64,000 nucleotides of DNA, from assembly GCF_019175285.1 (NCBI RefSeq), contig NC_056523.1:296062653-296126652 (forward strand). Reading direction: 5' to 3'. Source of the stretch: Sceloporus undulatus (taxonomy: Eukaryota; Chordata; Lepidosauria; Squamata; Phrynosomatidae). Position numbers and translations under genes: made by a program. A model generated the notes under the pieces. The model was not told where the DNA came from and ran no database searches. It worked only from the letters and a program-made list of their open reading frames with translations. Within the stretch, counting starts at the first letter, position 1; each line of letters begins with the position of its first letter. Of this stretch, positions 1-11,577 are shown piece after piece.

Positions 1-48
1 GCTAAAAAAAGCTAATGTGATTCTGTGTTGCATCAATGGGAATATAGT

Positions 49-165
49 GGCCTGTTACAGACAGCCAAAATAAAGCTGCTTCGAGTCACAGTGGAGGTAT
101 GGTGTTTCAATGATGCATGCGTCCTAAGAGTCCAGAAGTCGCACCAAAGCCACGCTCCTGTCCTT
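49..165. mobile_element. Truncated palindromic MITE, GTTACAGAC-ended family
   Basis: Begins with ggcctgttacagac, the same terminus as the full-length copies at 9313 and 13971, followed by the shared 'aaataaagctgcttcg' segment and the 'atgatgcatgcgtcctaag' core. The second arm is missing: the element runs directly into a CR1 3' tail. Non-autonomous, no coding capacity. Confidence 0.7.
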
Positions 166-298
166 ATTTTGAGGTTTTTAAACAGAAGCTGGATGGCCAT
201 CTGTTGGGGTGCTTTGACTGTGTCTTCCTGCATGACAGGGGTTAGACTGGATGGTCCTTATGGTCTCTTTCAACTCTACAATTCTATGATTCTATGAG
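166..298 (+). mobile_element. CR1 LINE 3' terminal fragment
   Basis: Matches the 3' end of the CR1 family: a 'tttaaacagaagctggatggcc' type block, then 'ttcctgcatgacagggg', a 'ggatggtcc' block and the ending attctatgattctatg, the short tandem terminus that CR1 has instead of poly(A). Strongly 5'-truncated, as is usual for CR1. Confidence 0.85.
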
Positions 299-1029
299 AA
301 AAGGGGAGAGACAAAATTATTTTACTGTTTTATTGTTGCCCTGAGGAACAACTCAATACAAATCCTACCCAGAACAATCAGTTGTTGTTCTCTTGCTTTC
401 CTCTACCATTCCCCTAAATAATTCCACTGCTTAGTTTACACTGTCTAACTGTGATGATACATTTGTACAGTACTGCCAACAGAAATGGGCACTCTTTTGG
501 TTTTGCTTATTGTACAGCATAAACTTATGCAGACCACAATTGAGTCAAACATCTTCAGTTCCAACTGAGCAAGCTTTTGTCTGGAGCTGTATGCTTGGCA
601 CATGGCTGGAGCTTTATAGATCAATCTGAACATTTAAAGTGAAGAACACCTTTTCAGAAGGGCTGAGATAAATGTATAGTCATCTAATACACAGGCTTGC
701 AAAACTGAGGATCGTGAAAACCTTTAAAAATGCATGCTGCTTTTATAAGAATTTGGTGTTCTAAATCCAAAAAATGACCTTGGATTTCTTCCATCACATA
801 CAGGTTTTTTTTCACAACTTTCTTTAAAATTTCAGAGATAGTGGATACTTTCAATTTCTACAACCCAGGAAAGGGAACAGAATTCTTGAATAATTCAGAG
901 CCATGACTTGTGTGTTAGATCCTTGTCCTTGCTGGCTTATTTAAAAGTTCCAGGGAGATTGGCTGTATGGGTGGAGGGAGTGGTCAATGCCTCATTAAAA
1001 CAAGACAGAGTTCATTCTTGCCTGAATGA
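299..1029. other. AT-rich spacer, nothing recognised
   Basis: No ORF, RNA gene or repeat that I can recognise. Sequence composition is ordinary AT-rich intergenic DNA. Confidence 0.5.
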
Positions 1030-2625
1030 ACCTGTTATAAAATCATAGGTTTTTTTTAAACACTCTCTGGATCCTACCATTCTAGATAATTATCAGCTAC
1101 TCTCTCATGTTGCATTTTTGAACAAGGTTCTGTAGTGGCTCCAACCTCCAGGTGTTTCTGGATGAGACAGATTATCTAGATCCATTTCAATCTGGTTTCA
1201 GGCCTAGATATAGGACAGAGATGGCTTTGATCACTGTTGTAGATGACATTCACCAGGAACAAGACCCAAGTGTGTCCCTGTTGGTTCTGCTGGACCTCTC
1301 AGTCACTTTTGATATCATCAATCATGATACCCTTCTGGACCACCTTGTTGAGATGGGAATTGGAGGCACTATTTTACAGTGGCTTCTGGGATGAACCCAG
1401 AAGGTGGTGCTGGAGCATTCCTGTTGGATTAATTTACCATTGACCTATATGGTCTCTCAAGACTTGGTTCTGTCCCCCATGCTGTTTTACATTTTCATGA
1501 AACTGCTGGGAGAGGTTCTCCAGAGTTTTAGGGTTTGGTGCTATCAGTATGTAGATGAACCTCAGCTCTACCATTCCTTTCCACCACAGTCGAAGGAAGC
1601 TGCTTGGTCCTAAACCTATACCTATCATCAGGACTAGATGGGTGGAAGAAATAGAAATTTAATCTAGATAAAATGGGGTGCTCATAGTCAATTGAAAAAC
1701 AGATTAGAGAATAGGGATTCAGTTGTGTTGGATGGGGTTATACTCCCCCAGCACATATAGGTTTGCAGCTTGGGTGTACTCCTCGATTCAGCTCTGGGCC
1801 TGAAAGCTCAGGTTTCAATGGTGATCAAGAGTGTATTTGTGCCATTAAGCCTTGTATGCCAGCTACACCCATTCCTTGATATGTCAGATCTGGCCATGGT
1901 TATATACGCCTTTGTTACATCCCAATTTAATTACTGTAATGGACTGTATGTGAGGCTGCTTTTGAAGACTATTTGGAAAGTTCAGCTAATCCAAAGCGCT
2001 GCAGCCAGATTGCTAACAGGACACATAACTTCCTTGTTGCAACTGTTCCACTGGCTACCGGCTTGTTTATAGGCACAATTTAAAGTGCTGGTTTTGACTA
2101 TAGAATCCTCTACAACTTAGACCCAGGTTCTTTGAAAGACCCATATTTCCCCCTATGTACATGCCCATGTTTTGAGATCTGGAGGGGAAGCCCTTCTCTC
2201 TGATGTACCACACAGATACATTTTGTGGGAACATTGGAGAGGGCCTTCTCAGTGGCGGCCCCTGGGCTCTGGAACTACTTTTCCAGAGAGGTTAATCTGG
2301 TACCTTCCCTACTCTCTTTCCAGAAACAGCTGAAGACTTTTCTGTTTCAACAGGCTTTAGAAGATAAATTGTACAAGGGCCATTCCAACTAAAAATGTGC
2401 TTTTCTATTTGCTATCTTTGTTGTGCTGTTTTTTTAATGGTTGATATTTTAACTGGCTATTTTTTGATAGTTTAATCACTTTTTGCCTTTTGTACTGTGT
2501 GAATTAGCTATTTTTAAAAAATATTGTAAGATGCCTTGAGTACTAAACTGGGGAAAAGGTGAGATATGAGGGGGAGGAAGTAGTGGAGGATAATTGAAAT
2601 TAAGGTGGGATATAAATTTAACTAA
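1030..2625 (+). mobile_element. L2-type LINE, 5'-truncated, reverse transcriptase plus 3' tail
   Basis: Conceptual translation gives L2-clade reverse transcriptase motifs: DPFQSGFRPRYRTEMAL at about 1179, VLLDLSVTFDIINHDTLLDHL at about 1284 (family norm LLDLSAAFDTVDH), then in another frame SPMLFYIFMKLLGE and a degraded YADD box reading QYVDEPQLY near 1547. Downstream come the HWLPA and 'AFSVAAPGLWN' type C-terminal blocks (about 2050-2290) and the L2 3' UTR ending in 'aagatgccttgagta...gtgagatat'. The ORF is broken into at least three frames, so it is inactive. Its age is probably tens of millions of years given the divergence from the motif consensus. Confidence 0.85.
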
Positions 2626-3001
2626 TAATGAAATAATCATAATAGCAATAAAAGAGGCCTGAGCATATCTTTGGAAACACCAAGACATAAAACCGCCACA
2701 AAGCATGAATTTGCAAATGGAAAATGTATTTGCTCTGTGCTTGAGTATAGTCATCTTATTTACAGTTGTTGCACATCTATGACTCATCCCGAACAATGAA
2801 AAAACAAAACACAGCAGGGGATGTAGTGGTTTAAATAGATGGGTAATGAAGAATATTCTTTTTGTATGTGCTGTGGCACTTCATATCATTTTAGTTAATA
2901 AGCAGTGAAATAAGCCAAAGACAGAGTGCTTCTTGGCTGTTTCTATTTCTAGGGCAATGAACACAAAGCACACGGCATTGCTCTTGTTGCAAATGTGTCT
3001 A

Positions 3002-3043
<42 letters not shown>
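3002..3043. repeat. (GAT)n microsatellite
   Basis: About 14 perfect trinucleotide units. There is no recognisable LINE tail next to it, unlike the GAT tract at 54631. Confidence 0.95.
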
Positions 3044-3469
3044 CAATCTGATCTGGCTCAAACTGCTATCTTATCAATTGCCGATTAGACTTTTGTCTTT
3101 TGATGACAAACGGTTATATATATATTGCACATATTTCACAGTTCTTGTGAGGGTTTGCAATGGTCTTGAATTTGGATTAATGACCAGGATAGGCATTGCC
3201 TAGGACAATTCACAAATAGCACACTCCACCCAAGTCAAGAAGTATAGTACTTAGTCTAAAATAAACTTTTTGGCACAGGAAAAAGGAAATCTTTCAAGTA
3301 TCTCTCCCCAGTAAAGATCCAATAACAATTAACATAACCAACAATGAGCTTTCCTTTCATGGCAACCCAGATTTGCTGCAGGAGTGTAGCTATGGGGGTG
3401 GTGATACAAAATAATGGCCTTTCCCCCCAGGTAAGATTTTGTCAGTCTCCCATTAAAAAAAATCTTCTT

Positions 3470-3722
3470 CTTCTTCTTCTTGTATTCCCTCAAAGTCATT
3501 GTCGACTTACGGTGATGCTAGGGAAAAACCTATCATGGGGTTTTATTGGCAATATTTATTCAATGTATGTGTGTGTGTGTGTGGTGGTGGTGGTGGTTTC
3601 TTCTGAGATTTCGAGACTGTGACTTGCCCAATGTTACCTGGTGGGTTTAAAAGGCTGAACTGAGAATTAAACCCTGGTCTCCCTAGCCATACTTAAACAC
3701 TCCAACCACTTCACCACACCGG
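3470..3722 (-). mobile_element. tRNA-derived SINE (reverse orientation)
   Basis: Read on the minus strand: 'ggtgtggtgaagtggttgga' (A-box region), then 'ccagggtttaattctcag' (B-box region), the body 'gcccaataggtaac', and a tail derived from 'tcaaagtcattgtcgacttacggtg'. A (TG)n expansion at 3568-3595 interrupts the body. This family recurs at 21072, 30848, 44885, 45250, 46090 and 48150. Confidence 0.75.
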
Positions 3723-3828
3723 TTATTTATACCATTGCAGTAACATAAAACTTCAGGCCAAGGTCCTGCGTTGTCAATGGAACTACAATGGAGTTCTGTT
3801 ATAGCTATGTCTGGCAATGCCATCCTTC

Positions 3829-4001
3829 AAAAACCTACTTCTTTTTTTAAAATTTATTAACAAATCATGAAAACATATACAAATACATAATATCATAAAA
3901 ATATATACAAACCACATCGTAACTAATCACAAACTCTTAATATCTTATAATTTAATATCTTCAGAATTTTAATCCTCTATTAGTTATAAAAACCTACTTC
4001 T
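3829..4001 (-). mobile_element. Short L1-like retroinsertion with 14-bp target-site duplication
   Basis: The 14-mer aaaaacctacttct occurs at 3829-3842 and again at 3988-4001. Between them lies 145 bp of AT-rich sequence starting with a T-run (the complement of a poly(A) tail), so the insert is on the minus strand. Structure and length of the duplication are those of target-primed retrotransposition with poly(A), as L1 or an L1-mobilised RNA would leave. The family of the insert body is not certain. Confidence 0.75.
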
Positions 4002-4002
4002 G

Positions 4003-4256
4003 AAGCTTGGCATCACCCTGACCAAAGCATTTCCTGTCTATAAGGGCACTGGGAAATGATGTCTGTAGCACTCTCCTGGTCATAGTACCAGCACCTGAGA
4101 ACAGGTGCTGGAAATCTGGAGAGGACCCTTGGGGTCCTGCCACATCTGCTTGTTTCAATGTGCTCAGTGACTAAGAGAGTGCTGCAAACATTATTTCCAG
4201 TGCCCCATCTGCAACGTTTTGGAAATACTTCAGTCAGTGTGCTGCCAGGCTATGAA
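4003..4256. mobile_element. Foldback / palindromic MITE-like element
   Basis: Left arm 'gggcactgggaaatgatg...gcactctcctggtca' (about 4043-4083) is complementary to the right arm 'tgactaagagagtgctgc...tccagtgcccc' (about 4169-4208) at roughly 85 percent, and weaker pairing continues outward towards both ends. Near its centre is a perfect 10-bp hairpin (4088-4097 with 4102-4111, loop agaa). No coding capacity. Confidence 0.65.
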
Positions 4257-5384
4257 GGTTAGGGTTTTGCGGTCACACTCAGTGGTTCCTGACTATAGAA
4301 ATAAATCTCTAGTAGTCATGAGTGTTTAAGTCCAACCTTTCATCACATAACTGCTGAACAGGATACCAGCCTCAATTTTTGGAAATACAGTTTAGGCATT
4401 CAAAGGAAGGAGGCAGTTACAATGGGAATATGCAAAACAAAACAAAACAAAACAAAAGAGTAAGAGTTCTAAGTATTTACAATTATCGATGTCTTACTGT
4501 CTTATAATGCTAGAAATTGGAGGAACAGAATTCATATTTTGGGGAAATGTCTTTACTTTGTCCGTCCCTCCAGCTATAATCTTGGATGGCCGTCCCACTT
4601 TTCCCAAAGGTAGAGCTGGCTCTGGCTCAAGGCTGTTTCTTGAGTTTTAGGCGGTAACCAATAAATTCCTTTACCAACAGAATAGTTTCAGTCAGTGGAA
4701 CAGGCAGTTTCCCTAAACCTCCCTATGCACCCTCAAAATCTGTTTTGGATTGTTAGGCTACCATCCAGAATCTGTGTGAAAAGGAAGGTTGGAGGACATC
4801 CCACATTGTGAGCCAAAGTCTGCTTGTGTGTGGTTGCATTTTGTCCTGAATATAGCAGTGTTGGTAAAGTCTAGGACAGAGGACACACAAAGACCTTACT
4901 TGAGCAAAAGGGAAGAATAATGCTCACAATTACTGAATGATTAGCAAGACAACCAAACTATGAATGGAAATATACAATGGGAGCAGTATATTCTAGGCAA
5001 GGGAATGGAGTTGGTACCCCACATTTCTGTCCTTTTTCTTTTTTTTTCATAGCATCCTGTCGGTATTTTCCTTTCAGGGAAAGAGAGCTGCCTAGTGGGG
5101 CATTTTTAAGCAGAGAAAATGCAAACGGGAAAGAGCTAAACACCCTTTCCTTCTGCCACTCTTCTGTTCCAAGGTTGCTTTTCACTTAGAAAAATATGCT
5201 GTGAGGCTTGTTTCTGGAGTTCTCAAATAGAGCTTTCTTTTCTGTTTCTCTAGGGGTGACAGGTGAAGGTTTATTGGAAATCAAGACATTTGAATTGGTA
5301 TTTCCCTCCCCCAAGGGATCAGTTTCTGGTTTAGACAGAAAATAAAACAATAAGTCAGAGCTCTGCAGAGGAAATGAAATGTTT
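4257..5384. other. Intergenic, nothing recognised
   Basis: Contains a short (aaaac)n run near 4436-4455 and no identifiable gene or repeat. Confidence 0.45.
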
Positions 5385-5414
5385 CATCATGGAGAAATTT
5401 GTTGATTCTTCTCT
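5385..5414. repeat. 30-bp segment duplicated at 6597-6626
   Basis: The 30 bases starting catcatggag and ending attcttctct are identical at 5385-5414 and 6597-6626, about 1.2 kb apart. The second copy sits exactly at the 3' junction of a MITE that interrupts a CR1 element. It looks like copied filler sequence rather than part of a repeat family. Confidence 0.85.
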
Positions 5415-5485
5415 GTTTCCCTGGCTCTGAAATTTGGGGAAGTTTACAGTGCTTACTTGGCCTGGGATAGGGGTGGGGAACCTAT

Positions 5486-5850
5486 GGCGCGTTACAGACT
5501 GCCTGAAAGCAGCGGTCTGCCGCCGCTGCCAGTTACTGTGTCCAGGAACCACAGCGGCCAAACCGTGTGGTTCCCTGGCGCAGCAAAAAAGAAGTGCCAA
5601 AATGGTGCTTCTTTTTGTGCCCTGGAAGTGGCGCCGCGAGGCACTAGTCACACACTCGCTGCGTCACTTCCGCCACGCGACGTCCAGATGCTATGCATCT
5701 GCGACATCAAGATGGTGGCACCTGTGTGGAAGGGCGCTGCCATTTTGTAGGTACCCAGTATGTACTAGGGTTAGGGGCGTCAGGAAGTGACGCCCCTTCC
5801 TAACCCTAGTACGTCCTGGGGATGTACTATACGCCCGTCCAGAACAGGCC
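5486..5850. mobile_element. GC-rich non-autonomous DNA transposon, GTTACAGAC-ended family
   Basis: Starts with ggcgcgttacagac and contains the 'actagggttaggggcgtc' / 'gacgccccttcctaaccctagt' internal inverted repeat also found in the copy at 31095. Its right end is degraded. CpG-rich and GC-rich against AT-rich surroundings. The short ORFs inside are not conserved between copies, so I treat it as non-coding. Confidence 0.75.
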
Positions 5851-6380
5851 AAAGTCTCTCCAACTGTTTCTGGGCAACCATTCCCATCAACCATAGTAGA
5901 AATGGGAGTACAACAACATCTGGAGAAATACAGGTTGCCCACTCCAGCTGAAGAAATGAAATGTGTTATGTGGGTAATTTTGCTAGCACTTCTTTACTTT
6001 CAGGGTTCACAAGTTTGGGGTGCATGTGTGATGCTTCAGTTTAGGCTGAATGAAAAAAGGTCAGCTATTACTTTTCTCCTGTGCCTTCTTCATTCCCAAT
6101 TTCCATTCCTTTTTGATTCACTTGTTATGAGCTGGAATTGTCTGTAATTCCAGGCCTCTCAAAGACTTTGCTTGGTATCAAAAGGTACACACATCACTGT
6201 TACAACCAACCAAACCAAACCAAACCTTTATTGGTGATAATGATAAAACAAGTTATACTGCAGAATAAAGCCTTTAGCTGATGCCTTCAACATCAGCTCA
6301 AAGCAGGTGGTAGAATAAAGCCTATGATTGTATGGAGTACTACATTCAGTTCTGGGTGCCTCATTTTAAGAAGGATGTGG

Positions 6381-6600
6381 GCTTCATCCACACTGAAGAA
6401 ATAATCCAGTTTGATACCACTTTAACTGCTATGGCTCAATGGTATAGAATTCTGGGACTTGTAGTTCATTGTGGCACCAAACCTCTCTGATGGAGAAGGC
6501 TAAATGTCTCACAAAACTACAACTCCCAGAGTTCCATAGCACTGAGTCATAGTACTTAAAGTGGTGTCAAACTGGATTATTTCTGCTGTGTGGATGCATC
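6381..6600. mobile_element. Palindromic MITE (CCACACTG...CAGTGTGG family) nested in CR1
   Basis: Arms 'tccacactgaagaaataatc' and 'attatttctgctgtgtggat' are mutual complements, as are the inner blocks 'gataccactttaactg' / 'cttaaagtggtgtc' and 'gggacttgtag' / 'ctacaactccc'. The same family is at 8396, 26250, 62050 and 62457. Non-coding foldback structure. Confidence 0.8.
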
Positions 6601-6626
6601 ATGGAGAAATTTGTTGATTCTTCTCT
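6597..6626. repeat. Second copy of the 30-bp segment at 5385-5414
   Basis: Exact 30-bp identity with 5385-5414, same strand. It lies between the end of the palindromic MITE and the resumption of CR1 sequence. Confidence 0.85.
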
Positions 6627-7464
6627 ATAGAAGACAAGTTGGATCAGGTTCAGAGAATGGTAATAAGGATGATAAGAGGTATGAAGAACAAAACATATGA
6701 GGAAAAGTTGAGTGAGTTAGGCATGTTCAGACTGGTGAAGAGAAGACTAAGGGTGACATCACTGCATTCTTTAAATATCTAAAGGGCTGTCATAGAGAAA
6801 AGATGCAGGTTTGTTCTCTGCTGTCCCAAGGGATATGACCAGTTTAACAGTTTGAAGTAACAGGAGAGTAGATTTCGATTAAACATTAGAAAAAACTAAG
6901 AGCACTTTGGCAATGGAACCAATTGCTTAGAGAGGAGGGTGGGATCTCCTTCTCTGGACAGCTTCAAAAAGAGACTCAATGGCTATCTACTATGAATGCT
7001 TTTGTTGAAGATCCTGCATTGAGTTGGGGGTTGGACTTGATGTTCCATGAGGTCTCATCCAACTCCATTATTCTAAACAATGACTTCTACCCAGACTATG
7101 CCAAGGCCAACACTTCCATTGACCATGGCTGAATAATGTGTCCCATGGGCAAATGAAGAATGAATCCTTGGGGTTACATAAGTAGGCAGAATCAAGCCAA
7201 ACAAACAAACAATCAAAACCTGAGGTACATGGGTGTAATCCATCTCCCATCCCAACTATTATAAGATCAGTACAAACAGATTTGTTAATTTGGTCTCTTG
7301 GTCCATTCTGGACTGCTGCTATATTCCCAGACTTGAATTGTTAGACTATAGTGAAACTTTCTAGCAAGGTGTACTGGACACAGTTTAACACTGTAGTGTT
7401 TTTAATATTTGGCCATGAAACAAATAAGGACCCTAGAACCCCTTCCAAAATAACAAGGGCCATT

Positions 7465-7605
7465 GTGTTTATTTATTTGGTACAATATTTAGATCTTGTC
7501 CTTTATGGTGGAGGCCTTGGGGTGGTGTATAATAAAAACAGTTTATAATATTTCCAGATTAAAACCATAATATAAACAAGATAAAAGCATATTAAACAAG
7601 ACAAC
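7465..7605 (-). mobile_element. LINE 3'-tail-like fragment (L2-like), reverse
   Basis: 'tttatttatttggtacaat' followed by 'ttggggtggtgtataataaa' and an A-rich run resembles the reverse complement of an L2-type 3' UTR ('...gccgcc...ataaataaata'). Diverged. Confidence 0.45.
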
Positions 7606-8395
7606 AGTTCAATTTTTTTGGACAGATAGAACAATTTAAAACGTGTTGATTTCAAAGTAAATTACTCCTCAAAGGCTTGTTCAGGTTTGGCACAAGAAAG
7701 AAATGAACTTTGGTACCAGCAATCCACCACTGGAATACCACAACTAAGACCACCTCCCATGTCATCTCACTTTGCATTGCTCCCATTGATGGGACACAGA
7801 GCCCAGTACTCTGATAGGTGTGTGTGTATATGATGTGCTCTTTCAGATATTGGGGTTCCAAGTGCCATCTCTATCAGCTTGAATTCAGAATGGAAAGTGA
7901 ATTGGCAGTTGGTGCCACCCCTTTAAGGCTGGTGTTATATGGTACTCCAATTAGCAATCTTGCTGTTGCATTTTGCAATTACTGTAGCTCTGGAGTCAAG
8001 AAAAAAATATTCAAAATCTCTCCAGAATAAACAAAAAAATAACAACCTTGCATCATAAATTAAAATTCTCAGATATTTCAGTCACTGCATGGGGATGAAT
8101 CAAGTCTTTATTGGTGGCAGTAGTGGAGCAACCATGTTGGAAAGCTATGCCATTGTCCATAGAGTAACTGAAGGGACAGACGTCCTTCTCCAAGGCTGGA
8201 TCTCTCTTTCCAGCCACAGGGATGAAGATCCACAGCTCCTCCCCCATGCCAAACATCATCTGAGAAATCCTAGGGCTTAAAGAGAAAAATACCAAATATC
8301 ATAATGTAGTTCTGAACTGGATTCTCTACATAGACAAATTTGGCTCTGAAAGCAGGGTGCAGAAGAAAAAAAAGGTGAACATGAATGTTGCTATT
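7606..8395. other. Intergenic, nothing recognised
   Basis: No supported gene; only short chance ORFs. Confidence 0.4.
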
Positions 8396-8617
8396 GGTCC
8401 AAAATACACTGCAGAAATAATCCAGTTTGAGATCTCTTTAACTGCCCTGGCTCAGTGCTATGGAAGCCTTGGAATTGTAGTTTACTGTGGCACCAGAGCT
8501 CTCTGACAGAGAAGGCTAAATGTCTCACAAAAGTACTGTTCCCAGAATTCCCAAGGACTGAGCCAGGGCAGTTAAATTTATATCAAACTGGATTATTTCT
8601 TCAGTGTGTTTTGGACC
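8396..8617. mobile_element. Palindromic MITE (CCACACTG family), complete
   Basis: Termini ggtccaaaatacactg and cagtgtgttttggacc are imperfect inverted complements. The inner arms carry the family blocks 'aataatccagtttg' / 'caaactggattatt' and 'aactgccctggctcagtg' / 'actgagccagggcagtt'. Both flanks read 'att', a possible 3-bp target duplication. Confidence 0.8.
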
Positions 8618-9312
8618 ATTGTTTTTGGAGCCTTTCTTTTTAATGTTGGTGTTGCTGATGATAGCAATGACAGCTCCTCCCCCCTTCACCTTTGAATATT
8701 TATTATTTCTGCCCATTGATGGCCACCACATTTTTGCAGAAATTAATGCTATCAGGTCTTTCCAGGAAAGTGTTGATAAGAAGAAACAACTTTGACCACT
8801 GTAAGAACACTCTTTAGCAAAGATCCTATATGTACACATAGCTCCACATGCACAATTCTGCATCCTTCTCATAGCCTGGCAGCTGTCAATCTTTGGAATT
8901 GTCCCCAGATGCTGTCACTTACGAGAGCGGGAAAAGGGACTCCATGATGACCATATAGCTGGTTTCAGCTTAGTTGTGGGGTGGGGGAGAAATGAGGACA
9001 CATCTATTCTGCAAGAGTTCAGAGCAGCTGGATCTTTGTGGTCTGGATCAGTTTTCCCTCCCTCCCCTTTCCTCTGGTAAGATAAAGCAGCAGCAGCCCG
9101 TTCTGGGACTCAGCTGCTGGTGGGGATGGCAAGTTTCGGGAAGGAATGCAGGAAGAAGTGAATGTTGCTCTACATGCCATCCAAGTTTGCAAGTTTCATT
9201 TATGTGCACAGAAGTCACTAACAGGATGCCTACCTGTAAGAGGTAACTGTCATCTTTGTCACCTTTGGTGTTACGGATGTTTCTTTGACCCTCCCTTTTT
9301 GGTGGGGACTCT
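8618..9312. other. Intergenic, nothing recognised
   Basis: Slightly higher GC near 9040-9150. No gene, RNA or repeat that I can support. Confidence 0.4.
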
Positions 9313-9545
9313 GGCCTGTTACAGACTGTCAGAATAAAGCTGCTTCGGGTCTCTTTGGAGGTATGCTGTTTAAATGATGCATGCATCCTAAGAATCCAGA
9401 AGCTACACCAAAGCTGCACTCCAGTGCTTAGGAATGGAGTGTGGCTTTGGCACGACCTCCGGGCTCTTAGGACCCATGCATCATTTAAATAGCATACCTC
9501 CAAAGAGACCCGAAGCAGCTTTATTTTGGCAGTCTGTAATAGGCC
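9313..9545. mobile_element. Palindromic MITE, GTTACAGAC-ended family, complete
   Basis: Left end ggcctgttacagactg and right end cagtctgtaataggcc are complementary. Each arm is about 110 bp and contains 'ataaagctgcttcgggtctc', 'ggaggtatgctgtttaaatg' and 'atgcatcctaag'. The trinucleotide tct flanks both sides (9310-9312, 9546-9548), consistent with a 3-bp target duplication. Non-coding; the whole element can fold into one hairpin. Confidence 0.85.
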
Positions 9546-11323
9546 TCTGTTATGTATGACTTTGCATAAAGTTTGGACAAATTACTTTGTTGGACAACTC
9601 CCGGATTCCCTCAGCCAGCATGGCCACTGGTCCAAAAATCAATCATTGAAAGCTGTACCCTTGTGAGTGAGCTTTAAGAGTGCCTCTAGCTGGCAGTTGA
9701 TGGAAACAGAATTCTAGGTTAGATGGACTTTTGGTTTGATCCAAGAAGTAAATTTGAATACATTAGGTTGGATCCATATTGGGCTAGCATGTGCACAACA
9801 CCTGGTAAAAAGACATCCATACCTCCTCTTACCCATGACCACCTTGCTAGTTACCCCAACCATGATAGACTGTGTATCAGGGGACCACAGGAATGAAATA
9901 GGCTGCAGTACAAAGGGGAAGGTGATTTTCAAGGAGCCCTTTCTTCCTTATTTTCAAGATGCTGGAATGTTATCATGTGAGGGCAAACTGGGCTGGGGAA
10001 AAAAAACCTCCTTGAAAAATACTTCCCTTTCCAAAGTACCTTGTGAAAAGATCGTGAGACTCTAACCAACAAAGGAATATTATTTTCCTGTGGTTGTTGA
10101 ACTTCTCCCTCCACTGAAAAGTTGTCAACAAAATAAATTTGTCAGGGAAAAAAAAATGTCATTAGATACCAATCCTCTGTACTCTTTGGACATGTTTACT
10201 GGCCAGCAGCACATTTATTTATGGTGTGCCAATCTGATGCTCATTTCAGATTGTTCCCAAAGATACTGCTCTCATTTTGGTCTGTCTCTGTTTCAAACTT
10301 CTCCCTCTCCCCCGCCTTTTTTTTTTTTTTTTTGGCCTCCTTTTATCAAGTAAAGCTGTAACACTCTTTATCTTCTGGAGATCAGTATTTTCAATAGTTG
10401 GTTGCATTGTAATTTCCTGCAATGGAACTTTCCTTTCAAAGAGAGAGAGAGTGAGAGAGAGAACAAGAAAATGTAGATCCTTAATTTTGTGGTGATGACA
10501 GAGTGAAAATAAGTGGCAGAGTGGTGAGAGAGAGGTGATAACTGGAGGGCAGATTTAAACACGAGAGAACAACCTCTCTTCAGTCAGTTTCTAGGGTCTT
10601 CTTGTTGAAATTGACATGGATTGGTATAGAATTTCCTAATTGACTGTCTGCAGCAGTGCTTTGAAATGATTTGAGTAGACACCATGTAAACAAATCCATC
10701 TTAAGAGACATTATACTATAGCAACCTGTCTCTGCCCCACCAGGGGTTTCTCTATTGATCATTCCATGCCTCTACTCACTCTGTTCCAAAGTTCTGTCAT
10801 ATAATCAGCCCTTGATCCTCATACGACAAGTTACAAAAATGAAATGCACAGCCATCCATATTTTACAAATGAACAATGAGATGAACAGTAATTTATCATT
10901 GTAGGTGCCCACACATAAATAAAAACAAATCTTTTGGGAGATATGCAGCCTGCAATTCCTTATTGAGAACTTCTTTTCCACTTAAAAAGTTAACTGAAGT
11001 TATTTAAATCACTTTACAATCCCAAGAGGCACCATAACAAGGTAACTTGCTATGCCCTCCCACAGAATTATAATATAAAGTTTGGATGTGAGCTCTGATT
11101 CACCCCTAGGCCTTTTCACTACTAAAGTTGTACGCGAAGTTGTATCTCTATCTGAGCATGTGTAAACTAGGTCGGCATGGTAGTGATATTTGCTGTTGCC
11201 TTGTACCTCAGCATCTTTTACTTTGGAACACCAAAGTCTTTTATGGACACGCCTCAATTCAAACACATCAATTTTTATTTTTATTTTACTTTTTGGACTA
11301 TCATCGATGACAGCCACCAGATA
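9546..11323. other. Intergenic, nothing recognised
   Basis: Holds a T-run at 10317-10334 and a short (GA)n run at 10440-10462. No gene or transposon that I can support. Confidence 0.45.
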
Positions 11324-11577
11324 CAGTGGTGCCTCGGGTTACGAAATTAATTCGTTCCGCCGCGGCATTCGTAACCCGATTTTTTTCGTAACCCGAAAAA
11401 GCCATAGGCGCTAGCGCTGGAAAGCCGCGTTTCGTGCGAAAAAGCGCCGAAAAGCACCAAAAATTTTTTTCGTAAGCCGAAAAAAAAACCCGTAACCCGG
11501 AACAGTTTTTCCTATGGGATTTTTTCGTATTCCGGAAATTTCGTAAGGCGGTGCTTTCGTATCCCGGGGTACCACTG
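11324..11577. mobile_element. Tc1/mariner-superfamily (pogo/Tigger-like) MITE with TA duplication
   Basis: Starts cagtggtgcctcgggttacg, ends ccggggtaccactg, and is flanked by TA at 11322-11323 and 11578-11579. The interior repeats 'cgtaacccg' variants in inverted order, so most of the element is palindromic and CpG-rich. Superfamily assignment rests on the CAGTGG terminus and the TA target site. Confidence 0.8.

Larger units (their letters stand above)
6320..7080 (+). mobile_element. CR1 LINE 3' part interrupted by a MITE
   Basis: From 'tggagtactacattcagttc' through the ORF2 C-terminal coding region to the 3' UTR 'ggttggacttgatgttcc' and 'ctccattattcta'. The CR1 sequence breaks at about 6380 inside 'aagaaggatgt' and resumes at about 6630 with 'agacaagttgga', which brackets a palindromic MITE plus about 29 bp of filler. 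Frames are disrupted and the element is dead. Confidence 0.85.

Noticed and set aside
5434-5790. 118-codon ORF near 5.4-5.8 kb
   Set aside because: Lies across the end of a CpG-rich non-autonomous DNA element; other copies of the element do not keep the frame.
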